This document shows positions 1 through 10,625 of a DNA stretch of 64,000 bases, piece after piece. Origin of the DNA: Opisthocomus hoazin (taxonomy: Eukaryota; Chordata; Aves; Opisthocomiformes; Opisthocomidae); assembly GCF_030867145.1 (NCBI RefSeq), contig NC_134436.1, positions 3,968,001 through 4,032,000 on the forward strand, written 5' to 3'. The notes below the pieces were generated by a model. It made no database searches. It was not told where the DNA came from and was given only the letters and a program-made list of their open reading frames with translations. The stretch's first letter is position 1. Each line of letters starts with the position of its first letter. A program made the translations under genes and the position numbers.

Positions 1-375
1 TTACCTGGTCTCTGCTATAAATGACTGCCTGGAGTCTGCTGCCTTTCACTGCCAGGGAGAGACCAAGGTGGCTGGGAGTCTGCTGGGTTCCCTGGTGATT
101 CATGTGCTCGTTGAGCTCTGGCCACAAAGCAGTCCCCTGGCAGAAGAGGAGCAGCTTTCAGCCTGCAGAGTCATCTGCATTTGCAGTCTGGGATGCCCTT
201 GTGGTACAGCTCATCTGCGGGGCCTGCAGTTGTGCAGTTGGAGGAGCTTCTCTCTAGTGCAGGAACTGAACGTGTTTGGTCTAAGGCCACGAGAGATGGC
301 TCAAACCAGCCTGGCTTCAGTCCTGATCCATGTCCCGTGGACCCACTCCAAAACTTTGCTTGCTTTTCTTTACAG

Positions 376-2544
376 AATGGATGATATGGCCGTGGACAGC
401 GATGAGGAGGTGGACTACAGCAAAATGGATCAGGTATGGTGTCGCCAGCCTTTCAGACCAACCAGCAAACTAGAGATCAGTGCAGGCTGAAAGGATCCCA
501 CTGGAGAGAGGCAGGCTTGTGCAGAGGGATTGAATGCCCTGCACTGGCTGTTGAATGTGTTTTGGGGTTTGCTGATTGCTGTGTGCCTGGGCCCGAGCGA
601 GATATGTCATCCCAGGCAGCAAACATGTGACTGGCACCTGGCCAGGAGGTGCTGGTGAGGTGTGCTGTTCCGTCCCAACTTCCTTTTCCACAGGGTCTCC
701 TGTCTGGCGCTTCTTGGGGAGGGAATCTCTGTGCCAAGGCCAGACTGGGTACACAAGCCCATTGAACTGGGGCCAGCGGGAGACTGAGATCTTGCCTGGG
801 TGCGCGGGGCTGCATGAGGAGCCCTGGCCAGCATCAGCTGAGCAGCTGCTCCAAGTTGTTCTTTCGCTGCAGGGTAACAAGAAAGGACCTCTGGGGCGCT
901 GGGACTTCGACACGCAGGAGGAGTACAGCGAGTACATGAATAACAAAGAGGCTCTGCCCAAGTGAGTGCAGCCCTTGTGAAGGGCTGAGCAAGGAGTCTG
1001 GGTGGGGGTGGCAGTGCTGGCCAGACCTGGGTCCTGGGGGTGTTGAAATCAAGAAAGGGGTTCCCCTGGTGAGGACCTGAGGTGGAGCTGTGGATCCTAG
1101 GCCTGGTGGCTTGTCTTTGCTCTTAGTGCCACTTGTGAGGACTTCTGCCCAGCCGCCACTTTCAGGGGCCCAAGCGGGCCCTGGAGCCCACGCTTGTGGC
1201 TGGGGCAGACGCGTCCGTTCCCCCGGCAAGCTACGGATGCCCTGTGAGCGCTGAGCTCTGTCCCGCTCCTTCCCCAGGGCAGCCTTCCAGTACGGGATCA
1301 AGATGTCTGAGGGACGCAAAACCCGTCGCTTCAAGGAGACGAATGACAAGGCAGAGCTGGACCGGCAGTGGAAGAAGATCAGTGCGGTGAGTGCCCGGTG
1401 CTTGAGGTGTCGCAAGCTGCCAGCATAGCCCTGGATTGCTCCCACCTAGTCCTGCCCTCGCTGTCCTAGTTGCGGCTCTGCGGTCCAGCCCACATCCTGG
1501 CAGCCAGGCCCTGCCGGTGTGCGTGCGCAGCAGGGCTGGCTCTCTAGAAGCTGGGTCTGCTCCTTGCGAAAGCATCGGCCAAGTATTTGGGGTGTCAGGG
1601 CTGCAGAGGCATCTGGAGCTGCATTTGGAGCTGTTGCCCTGGGAGCAGTCCCCATCGGGAGCTTTTTGCTCCGGGCTCCGCAGCAGATGAGCGTGTCCAA
1701 AACCAGCAGCTCCGAGCCATCGAAAGGGGCTTGGAAGCGGCCAGGCCTGTTTAGCAGCTCCCTGTTTTCTAACCGGCAGAGCTGGGGGCTGTGCTGGCAG
1801 GGGGGGCTGGCCACGAGCACCCCAACGGTACGTGGGGAAGGTGAGAACAAATTGCCCTTGGTGGCTAAAATGGAGCAAAGGGGGAACAGGCCAAGGTTCT
1901 CCAGGCCTCGGACAGCTTGTGGACAGCTTTAGCTGAGCTCAGCTTGCTCTGGCCTGGCTACAGCTCTCCCCAGGTGGGTCTGGCACCCTGCAGCCGCTCT
2001 GCTGCGGTTCTGGGCAGCCGTCTGCCCTGAGGGTAACGGGAGTTCGTGCTTTCTCTGCAGATCATCGAGAAGAGGAAGAAGCTGGAGGCTGATGGGTAAG
2101 CAAAGCTGTCTCTGCGGTGGGCTGGGCCGTGGGGCGGTGCTGGGGCCTGGCTGTCCCCTGCCACCTGTGCCAGGGGCTGCAGGGGGCTGAGACCTCCCTG
2201 CCGGCTCTCGGCAGTGGGGCTGGAAGGAGAGTGGAGAACGTCTGGGCCCCTCAGGGTGCTCCTGCCCTGCTCAGCACCACGGGGCACTGGTGCCCTGGGC
2301 TATGGGTGGTTGTTGTGCAGACCCCAGGGCCGTGCTGGGGCTCCTCCTTGACCAGGCACTTCTGCCCCATCCAGCTGGTTGCCCCGGGGAGCTGTTGGGC
2401 CCCACTCTGTTCTGTGGGGCGAAACTGTGGTCATTGGGGCCGAGCTCATGGTGGGAGGGGGCCAGAGCTGTCTGCCCTGCGTCCTCACCACCATCCTGCC
2501 CCTCTGTGTCTTCCAGGGTGGAGGTGAAACGGCCCAAGTACTGA
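376..2544 (+). CDS. IK: IK (RED protein), C-terminal five coding exons, partial
   Basis: IK/RED is a nuclear protein of the spliceosomal B complex, partner of SMU1. Only its C-terminal ~106 residues are in the window. Coding exons read by eye: 376-433, 873-961, 1278-1386, 2061-2095 and 2517-2544; all introns have GT-AG ends and the phases join in frame. The peptide runs MDDMAVDSDEEVDYSKMDQ, then a block containing GPLGRWDFDTQEEYSEYMNN, then AAFQYGIKMSEGRKTRRFKE, and ends GVEVKRPKY followed by TGA at 2542-2544. From memory of the family this matches the mammalian C-terminus almost residue for residue. The first 375 bases look like intron; I found no further IK exon there. The gene continues off the left edge. 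Identity is very secure. Confidence 0.96.
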
Positions 2545-2765
2545 TGCCTCCAGCATCTCCTCCAGCTCCTGGAACCCTGGCCTGCAGGATGCCGCCTTCC
2601 CGGAGCTTGCTGGTGTGCTCTCCTTGCCCCCCACGCCGTCCACTCTGTTCCAGGCTGGCAGCACGTGTATGTGTGTGTACGTGTCCCCAGCCCTGCGCTC
2701 TGGGGCTGTGGTGAGGCTCTCCCTGCCAGTGGTTGCTGTATGCGGTGTGTAAATGTTGTAGCTGG

Positions 2766-2771
2766 AATAAA
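2766..2771 (+). terminator. IK: IK polyadenylation signal AATAAA
   Basis: A canonical AATAAA lies ~220 bases after the IK stop codon. The CR1 cluster begins about 50 bases further on, so the IK mRNA should end before it. Confidence 0.8.
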
Positions 2772-3068
2772 ACCACATGAAATTTCCATGAACGTTTGTG
2801 TGGGTAGAAGATGGAACCATAGAATCATGAAGGGTGGAAAAGACCTCTAAGATCATCAAGTCCAACCATCACCTCCATAACACTGTGCCTGCTAAACCAT
2901 GTCCCGAAGTGCCACATCTACATGGTTTTTTGAACCACTTCCCTGGGCAGCCTGGTCCAATGCCTGACCACTCTTTTTCAGTGAAGAAATTTTTCCCAAT
3001 ACCCAATCTAAACCTACCCTGATGCAACTTGAGGCTATTTCCTCTTGTCCTATCGCTAGTTACTTGGG

Positions 3069-3199
3069 AGAAGATATTCAAGACCCGCCTGGACAAGGTC
3101 CTGTGCAGCTTGCTGTAGGTGACCCTGCTTCGGCAGGAGGGTTGGACTAGATGACCCACAGAGGTCCCTTCCAACCCCTACTATTCTGTGATTCTGTGA
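3069..3199 (+). mobile_element. short plus-strand CR1 3' end inside the older CR1
   Basis: A 131-bp CR1 3' fragment ending in ATTCTGTGATTCTGTGA at ~3199. It splits the host CR1 between 'gggagaag' and 'gagaccacc', which are adjacent in the related copy near 51950. A short GAAG-like target duplication flanks it. Confidence 0.8.
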
Positions 3200-3828
3200 A
3201 GAGACCACCACCCACCTCACTACAACCTCCTACTTGCAGGTAGTTGTAGAGAGTAATAAGGTCTCCCCTCAGCCTGCTCTTCTCCAGGCTGAACAACCCC
3301 AGTTCCCTCAGCCACTACTCACAGGACTTGTTCTGCAGACCCTTCACCAGCCTCGTTGCCCTTCTCTGGACACGCTCCAGCAACTCAATGTCCCTCTTGA
3401 GTGAGGGGCCCAAAACTGAACACAGTGCTTGAGGTGTGGCCTCACCAAAGCCGAGTACAGGGGCACAATCACCTCCCTACTCCTGCTGGCCACACTATTC
3501 CTGATCCAAGCCAGGATGCCGTTGGCCTTCTTGGCCACCTGGGCACACTGCTGGCTCATGTTCAGCCGGCTGTCGACCAGCACCCCCAGGTCCTTTTCCG
3601 CTGGGCAGCTTTCCAGCCACTCATCCCCAGGCCTGTAGTGTTGCATGGGGTTGTTGTGACCCAAGTGCAGGACCCACCATTTGGCCTTGTTGCACCTCCT
3701 ACAGTTGGCCCTAGCCTGTCCAGATCCCTCTGCAGAGCCCTCCCGCCCTCGAGCAGATCAACACCTCCACCCAGCTTGGTGTCATCTGCAAACTTACTGA
3801 GGGAGCACTCAATCCCCTCATCCAGATC

Positions 3829-5335
3829 ATAGAATCATAGAATGGTTGGGTTGGAAGGGATCTTAAAGATCATCTGGTTCCAACTGCCCTGCCATGAGCA
3901 GGGATATCTCCCACCAGACCAGGTTGCTCAGAGCTCCATCCAACCTGGGCCTGAACACTGCCAGGGAGGGGACATCCACAGCTTCTCTGGGCAACCTGTT
4001 CCGGTGTTTCACCACCCTCATGGTGAAGTTCTTCCTAATATCTAATCTAAATCTGCCCTCTTTTAGTTTAAAGCGGTTCCCCCTTGTCCTGTTACTACAC
4101 ACCCTTAGGAAAAGTCCCTCTCCATCCTTTGTATAGGCCTCTTCAGGCACTGGCAGCTGCTCTAAGGTCACCCCAGAGCCTTCTCTTCTGCAGGCTGAAT
4201 AGCCCCAACTCCCTCAGCCTGTCCTCATAGGAGAGGTACTCCAGCCCTCGGATCATCTTTGTGGCCCTCCTCTGGCCCTGCTCCAACACATCCATGTCCT
4301 TCTTATGTTGGGGGCTCCAGAGCTGGATGCAGTACTCCAGGTGGGGTCTCATGAGAACGGAGTAAAGGGGCAGAATCCCCTCCCTTGACCTGCTGGCCAC
4401 GCTGCTCTTGATGCAGCCCCGGACACAGTTGGCTTTCTGGGCTGCAAGCGCACATTGCCGGCTCATGTTGGGCTTCTCATGCAGCAGTACCCCCAAGTCC
4501 TTCTCCTCAGGGCTGCTCTCGAGCCACTCTCCGCCCAGCCTGTACTTGTGTTTGGGATTACCGCGACCCACGTGCACGACCCTGCGCTTGGCCTTGTTGA
4601 ACTTCATGCGGTTCACACAGGCCCACCTCTCCAGCCTGTCAAGGTCCCTCTGAATGGCCTCCCTTCCCTCCAGCGTCAGCCACACCACACAGCTTGGTAT
4701 CGTTGGGCAAACTTGCTGAGGGTGCACTCAGTCCCACTGTCCATGTCACCGACAAAGGTATTGAACAGCACCGGCCCCAGTACCGACCCCTGAGGCACAC
4801 CGCTCGTCACTGGTCTCCACCTGGACATCGAGCCATTGACTGCAACTCTTTGAGTGCATCCATTGAGCCAGTTCCTTACCCATCGAGTGGTCCATCTGTC
4901 AAATCCATGTCCTTCCAATTTAGAGACAAAGACATCATGTGGGACAGTGTCGAATGCCTTGCACGAGTCCAGGTAGATGCTGTCAGCTGCCCGCTCTTTG
5001 TCCACCAACGCTGTAACTCCATCATAGAAGGCTACCAAGTTGGTCAGGCATGATTTGCCCTTGGTGAAGCCATGTTGGCTTTCCCCAGTCACCTCCTTGT
5101 TATCCATGTACCTTAGCGTGGTTTCAAGGAGGATCTGCTCCATCATTTTGCCAGGCACAGAGGTGAGACTGACTGGCCTGTAGTTCCCTGTGTCTTCTTT
5201 TTTACCCTTTTTAAAAATGGGGGTGATGTTGCCCCTTCTCCAGTCGGTGGGGACCTCCCCAGATCTCCACGACCACTGAAATATGATGGAGAGTGGTTTG
5301 GCAACTTTGTCCACCAGTTCCCTCAGGACCCGCGG
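3829..5335 (-). mobile_element. 1.5-kb minus-strand CR1 nested in the older CR1
   Basis: It starts with the inverted CR1 3' terminus (tcatagaatcatagaatgg) and runs into the RT domain. On the minus strand, 4676-5431 encodes RT text such as [20 protein letters not shown] and [21 protein letters not shown] occurs on both sides (near 3825 and 5338) as a likely target-site duplication. It is very similar to the copy at 46288-48486. Confidence 0.85.
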
Positions 5336-5487
5336 GAAGATCATTGATAAAGATATTAAACAAGACCGGACCCAAAACCGAGCCCTGGGGAACACCCCTC
5401 GTGACTGGTCGCCAGCTGGATTGAACTCCATTCACCACCGCTCTCTGCGCTCGGCCTCCCAGCCAGTTTTTCACCCAGCGAAGCGCA

Positions 5488-5576
5488 CAGAATCACAGAA
5501 TGGTCGGGGTTGGAAGGGACCTCTGTGGGTCATCTAGTCCAACCCTCCTGCCGAAGCAGGGTTGCCTACAGCAGGC
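5488..5576 (-). mobile_element. short minus-strand CR1 3' end, third insertion in the same older CR1
   Basis: About 90 bp with the inverted CR1 3' signature (cagaatcacagaatgg) and the CR1 3' UTR phrase 'tctagtccaaccctcctgc'. The older element resumes after it. Confidence 0.75.
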
Positions 5577-6190
5577 CGCACACCCATCCAAACCACGAGC
5601 AGCCAGTTTCTCCAGGAGGATGCTGTGGGGAACAGTGCCAAAGGCCGTACTAAAGCCCAGGTAGACACCATCCAGAGCCCTTCCCTCACCCAGCAGGCGG
5701 GTCACCTTGTCTGGGCTGGGCTGGGATCAGCAGGGGGGCCAGGGCTGCTCACGGGGTGAGCCCCAGCTCCGGGTGTTCGTGGCGGGAGCCTTTTGGGGCG
5801 GAGGCAGCAGCCCCTGTCAAGCCAGCCCCGAGTAAACCCCGCAGCTGAAGCCGTTTGGGAGACTCGGTCCCGGCTGAGTAACCCGGGCCTGAGCACAGGG
5901 GGCTGGAAGGGGACCCTCGCGTGGGGCAGAGCGGAGCGGAGGCCTCTGGTCCCTCCGTGCCTGCCGGCGGCGGCGGAGCTGTGCGAGGCAGCAGGGTGGG
6001 CGCTGGGGCCCCAGCGGGCGGGAGGTCGCGTGGCCCTCGGCGGGGGGCGGAGCTACGGCCGGTCCCGGGTCGCCCCCTCCCGTGGGGGGCGGAGGAAAGT
6101 GGTCGCGCTGTTGGCCGCGGCGCGAGGGTCCCGCTGCCCAGCCCTCGCAACTAGGGAAGAAGCGGGGCGGGAGGCAAAAGGCGGCAAAAT

Positions 6191-6283
6191 GGGCCAGGGG
6201 TGCCCGCGGTATCGAACCCCTGACGGGGCGAGACACAAGCAATTCGTGAAAGGCTGAAGTAACCGCTGGGCTATAGCCGGCCC
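6191..6283 (-). repeat. tRNA-like relic (A box and B box), minus strand
   Basis: On the minus strand, TAGCCCAGCGG (6263-6273) fits the tRNA A box TRGCNNARYGG, and GGTTCGATACC (6208-6218) is close to the B box GGTTCGANNCC, with 44 nt between them. The outer edges, GGGCCGG and CTGGCCC, are inverted and could pair. The T stem does not pair well, so a working tRNA is unlikely. It may be a tRNA pseudogene or the head of a tRNA-derived SINE; no SINE tail was recognised. Confidence 0.4.
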
Positions 6284-6342
6284 ACGCAAAGCAGCCTGAC
6301 AGCGCGCCACTAGAGGAGCGCGCGCGGCGGCGGCGGGGCGTG

Positions 6343-6518
6343 GCATGCGAGCGAGGGGGCGGTGCTATGCAAACGACGGGGCGGTGCTGTATGCAGGAGG
6401 GGGTGGTGCCATGTAAGCGAGTGGGCCGTGTTATGCAAAGGAGGGGGCGGTGGTGTACACAAGAGAGGGCGGTGCCATGCAAACGAGGGGGCGGTGCTAT
6501 GCAACCGACATCGGCCCT
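6343..6518 (+). repeat. WDR55: 22-24 bp minisatellite pairing ATGCAAA with a GC box, WDR55 promoter
   Basis: About seven imperfect units of the form ATGCAAACGAGGGGGCGGTGCT, ending 20 bases before the WDR55 start codon. Each good unit joins an octamer-like half (ATGCAAA) to a GC box (GGGGGCGGTG). The spacing is close to two helical turns. No unit is perfect, so the array is not brand new. POU and SP/KLF binding is inferred from the motifs only. Confidence 0.75.
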
Positions 6519-6538
6519 GCTCCCGGCGGACACCCGGC

Positions 6539-8419
6539 ATGGCGGCGCCGGCGGAGGTGCGCGCGCGTGGGGGCGGCGCGGTCCCGGCCCCGGCCCCGCG
6601 GCCCCGGCCCCACGGCCCGCTCTCCCCGCTCTCCCCCAGGGCTGCGCTGAGCCGGCGGCGCGGGAGCCGCGGCTGCGGGACACCCCCGAGGACATCTGCT
6701 TCGAGGCGACGGCCAACGCCATCGCCCTGCACCCGGCCCGGAGCCTGCTGGCGGCGGGGGACGTGGACGGCGACGTCTACCTGTGAGTGGGGCGGCGGGG
6801 GGCTCCGCCGGGCAGCGGCCGCGGGGGCTGCCCGTCCTCCCGCGGGCCCCGGTGAGCCCGGCCCGCTGCTGCAGGTACTCGTACTCCTGCACCGAGGGCG
6901 AGAACCGGCAGCTCTGGTCTTCGGGGCATCACCTCAAGTCGTGCCGGGACGTGGCCTTCTCCCAGGACGGGCAGAGTGAGTGCGGGGCAAGCTGGGCGGC
7001 AGCGGGGCGTCGAGGGGGGTGCCGGGGCCGCTGACGCCGCTCTCCAGAGCTTTTCACCGTCTCCAAGGACAAGGCCGTCCACATCCTGACGGTGGAGGAG
7101 GGACGGCTGGAAACGCGCTTCCCCAAGGCGCACGGGTAGGGCTGCCTCGTCCCGGGCAGTGACTGCGGGGCGGTGGCCCCTTCCCTCCCCTCCCCTGCCC
7201 GTGCAGCCCTGGGCCAGGCAGCCGGGGGCTGCGGCATCACCTGTGACCGTGCCGGCGTGGGGCCGGGGTCTCTGCAGCTCGGCCCTCAACTGCGTGCTGC
7301 CCATCGATAACCACGTCTTTGCCACGGGCGACGACAGCGGGGCCCTGAAGGTGTGGGACCTGCGCAAGGGGGACACCATCCTGGAGGCCCGTCAGCAGGA
7401 GGAGTACATCAGCGCCATGGCCGCGGACGCTAACGGGAAGATCCTGCTGACCGCCAGGTAGCGGGGTCTCTGTGACGGTGGGGCCAGGGTCCCCTGTGCC
7501 CACGCAGGGCTGGCCTGTAGGGCTGGGGGAAGGGTTCTGTGCCGCCTCCTGTGCTCCTGACGTGCTCCTTGCATCTCCCACAGCGGTGACGGCACCCTGG
7601 GCGTCTTCAACATGAAGAGGCGGCGCTTTGAGCTACTCTCGGAGCCGCAGAACGGGGACCTGACCTCCGTTGTGCTGCTGAAGGTTGGTGCCGGGCCCTG
7701 CTGCGGAGCAGGGTCCTGCGGATCCCTCTCCCTGCCCCGGGTTTCTTGTTCTGCCTCACCCTTGCTGTTCCCCATCTTGCCCAGAAGGGGAAGAAGGTGG
7801 CGTGTGGCTCCAGCGAAGGCACCATCTACCTCTTCAACTGGGACGGCTTCGGGGCCACCAGTGACCGCTTTGCTCTGAGGGCCGAGTCCGTTGACTGCAT
7901 GGTTCCCATCACGGAGAGCATCGTATGCATGGGGTCCCTGGACGGAGTCATCAGGTTGGGAGCGTGGGATGGGGAAGGTGCGGGACAAGATCCGTTAGGA
8001 GCCAGGGCAGGGGGGGCACCCCAAGCCCGTGCTGCTGCGGGCAGGTGGGCTTGCGGTGGGCTAGGGCTCTGCCTCCCGGCAGCGTCCTCAGTGGCCCTGC
8101 CGTCCCCAGGGCGGTGAACGTGCTGCCGAACCGGGTGCTGGGCTGCGTCGGGCAGCACCCGGGGGAGCCCATCGAGCAGCTGGCGCTGGCGCCGGGCGGG
8201 CAGCTCCTGGCCAGCTGCGCCCACGACCAGAAGGTGAAGTTCTGGGACGTCTCCGCCCTGCGCGGGCTGGTGGTGGACGAATACCGGAAGAAGAAGAAGA
8301 AGGGCGGCCCGCTGCGGGCCCTCAGCAGCAAGGCGGCGGGCGGCGGCGAGGACTTCTTCGCCGACCTGCGGGACGAGGCGGAGCCAGCGGCGGGGAGCGA
8401 CAGCGACGGTAGCGAATGA
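6539..8419 (+). CDS. WDR55: WDR55, WD40-repeat nucleolar protein, complete (369 aa)
   Basis: WDR55 is a nucleolar WD40 protein needed for rRNA processing. Coding exons: 6539-6556, 6640-6782, 6875-6975, 7048-7135, 7278-7457, 7584-7683, 7785-7954 and 8110-8419, with GT-AG introns joining to 1110 nt. Exon 1 encodes only MAAPAE. That start is chosen because the upstream open frame into [10 protein letters not shown] has no other good ATG and the splice at 6640 is phase-correct. WD blade signatures include [92 protein letters not shown] and [13 protein letters not shown]. The C-terminus has a lysine run ([16 protein letters not shown]) and an acidic tail. It closely follows the human protein, lacking its longer acidic N-terminus. 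No lesion seen. Confidence 0.96.
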
Positions 8420-9200
8420 GGGCCGGGGGTCTTCAGCGCGGGGGCGGGGCTCTCCTCGGCCCCGCCCCGTGGGTGGACACGGTTGGACTGAAGGCGGGGT
8501 CACACCCGCCTGAGGGGGGCGTTGCCGCCACCCTCGGCAGGCCGGGAGCCGGCGTTCTGATTGGCTGCCAGGGCTGCCACTCGGGCTGGGCCCCAGGCGA
8601 GTTCTTAAAGGGACAGAGGGTGCTGGGGGGGGGGGGGGGAGTGTGGTGGGGGTGCTTCGTAAGTGGCGGTCAGCGGGACGGAGGAGTCCGGGGGTGGCCC
8701 CGGCATGCGGGGGAGGTTGGGGACCGTGTGGCTGAGGGTCCAGGGAGAGGGGGGGTGTCTCTGAGTTGGGGGGGCCTGGAGGGGGGTTCCTGGGATGTGG
8801 GGGGGTCCTTGGTGGGGAGGAGTTGGCTGGGGGTCCGTGGTGAGGGGGACTGGGGGTGTCGTGCTGAGGGCCCCTGGGATGGGGAGGGGTCCAGGGATGG
8901 GGGGGATGTGGCTGAGGGTCCCCGGTGGAGGGGTTGGGGGTGGGGTGGTCCTGACTGAGGGTCCCTTGCGGATGGGGAGAAGGGTGGCTCTGAGACAGGG
9001 GGAGTCCTGGGGGGGGGGGCAGACATGGCTGTGGGTCCCTGGTGGGGTGGGGGTGGCTAAGGGTGGGGTTTGGTGTTATACTTGGGGGTCCTGGGGTGGG
9101 CGGGGTTGTCATGGGGTCCTGGGGAGCCTGGCCTGGGCCGTCCCTTTCTTGAGGGCCTGCCTGGCCCTGCTGTGCCTGCACCACTGTCCCAGCAGGTCTG
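8420..9200 (+). repeat. WDR55: WDR55 3' UTR with G-rich minisatellite
   Basis: After the stop codon the + strand becomes extremely G-rich. From ~8620 to ~9140 it repeats variants of 'gtggctgagggtccctggtgggg' with many runs of four or more G, including 13 G at 8627-8639. In the mRNA sense this would allow many G-quadruplexes. The minus-strand open frame of 452 aa here is the proline-rich shadow of this repeat. Confidence 0.7.
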
Positions 9201-9203
9201 TCA

Positions 9204-9223
9204 ATTAAATCCTTGAAAATAAA
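9204..9223 (+). terminator. WDR55: WDR55 polyadenylation signals
   Basis: ATTAAA (9204-9209) and AATAAA (9218-9223) lie ~790 bases after the stop codon, just beyond the G-rich repeat. From 9224 to about 9560 I see nothing recognisable. Confidence 0.75.
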
Positions 9224-10625
9224 CCCAGTGCCTTTCAGCTCCTAGTGTCTTGTCCCGGTGGTTTGGCTCACCCCCACTGCCCTGGCGTCCCTGGCACCTG
9301 CCTGCGGGGTGCTGGGGACAGGGGGATGGTGGTGGACCTGGGGACAGCACCCTGTGCCCAGCCATCACAACTTGTAGCTGGTTTTACGAGGGGGCCTGGG
9401 GTTTTCTCCCTTGGGCTGCTGGGTGGCCTGGCCCTGGGCAGAACAAGGGGTCCAGCTGGTCCCTGCCCAGCAGGGTGGCTGGTGGCCGGGGGAAGGCTGT
9501 GAGCAGCATGGCCTGGGACAGGGGACCGTCACCACCTTCCCCTGCCGCAGGAGAGCCTGTGGGCTGAGTGACATCTGCATCCATGGAGTGGCCCTGGCCA
9601 GATGCGCTGCTCTCCCCGCAGCCACCAGCTACCCCACGCACTGCCTTCAACAGTACCTTGGGCTGGGGAGCCAGATGTGCCCAGCTGTTGGGCATCGCCA
9701 GGTAAGCAAGGCTCCAGGTGCAGCAAGGGTGTCACTGCCAGCACCCAGCTCTCCTGCCCAGGGGCCGAACCCTGCCCTCTCCCCTTGCAGCCCAGCCCTC
9801 AGTGGCATCAACGTTCTCGACCCAGCAAGGGCCACGTGGTTGACCAACTTGGAGAAGAACACAGTGCTGGTGCGAGCAGCTGAAAGCATCCAGCAGCTCT
9901 TCAACACCAAGTCCAACCTGTCCCAGTGCCATCAGGGGGCAGGGACTCCGGGAGACCACAGGCTAGGCTAGGGGGTGGCAGGGGGTGGCCCACCTCTCAA
10001 TGGCAGCTGATGGACAGCATGGACAAGGAGAAGGGCAGGCAAGGCTGCAACATCGCATGCCATCTCGTGCGCCCCCGTGTCCTGTTGAGGTCCTGGCTGA
10101 AGGCATGGCCACCTGCAACCTGAAGACCCCTGACTGTGTCCTCCTTGGTGGCAATGAGATGCCTGCAGACCACAAAGCCATCGAAACCCTGCACATCACC
10201 TATTTGCACTGGGTGCTCAAAACCCAAGGTGTGGTCCTCAGGGCTCACCAAGCTGGTAAGTGCTCCCATCCTACAGCTGGCACAGGAGATGTAGTTGAGG
10301 GTCCCACACATTGCCCTTGCCCAGGCTGCCATCTCATTCCTGGCTCAGAGGACCAGCAGCACCCACTCCATCAGCACCCTGGGTGAGGTGACTGGGGCCA
10401 ACATGGATAAAGCGGCCCATGTCATCAGCACAGATCAGAACATCAGCAAATGATCCCTCAAGGGCAGCATGGCTGGGTCCTGCACCCTCTGTGCCCATCA
10501 GTGTCCCCTCTGGGGCTCACAGTGCAATGCTCAGGCTGTTCCTGCAGCTCTGTCCTGGGAAGCACAAGGAAGGTCTCCGTTCCACACCAGTATCCAGGCT
10601 GGGACACCATTTAGCCTGATGGGAC

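Larger units (their letters stand above)
2818..5712 (-). mobile_element. CR1 LINE (minus), interrupted by three later CR1 insertions
   Basis: A minus-strand CR1 whose 3' end (the inverted ATTCTRTGATTCT signature) starts near 2818. It can be followed as pieces 2818-3068, 3200-3828, 5336-5487 and ~5577-5712, with consensus continuity across each gap. Reverse-transcriptase text on the minus strand includes [19 protein letters not shown] (5211-5474). The three gaps are younger CR1 copies listed separately. The element is 5'-truncated and its frames are broken. It fills the IK-WDR55 intergenic space. Confidence 0.88.
5713..6538. promoter_or_regulatory. WDR55: CpG-rich WDR55 upstream region
   Basis: A GC- and CpG-dense stretch between the last CR1 piece and the WDR55 start codon, as expected of a CpG-island housekeeping promoter. 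It holds a tRNA-like relic and a minisatellite (listed separately) and a CTCF-like CCACTAGAGGAGCG at 6307-6320. No TATA box was seen. Long open frames here on both strands are products of the base composition. Confidence 0.6.

Noticed and set aside
5817-6786. Long frames on both strands upstream of WDR55, including one open into WDR55 exon 2
   Set aside because: The upstream part encodes the GC-box minisatellite. The phase-correct splice from MAAPAE at 6556 to 6640 gives the conserved protein.
7826-9184. 452-aa minus-strand open frame
   Set aside because: Antisense to WDR55 exons and to the G-rich 3' repeat. Its proline/serine-rich text is a composition effect and has no domain.
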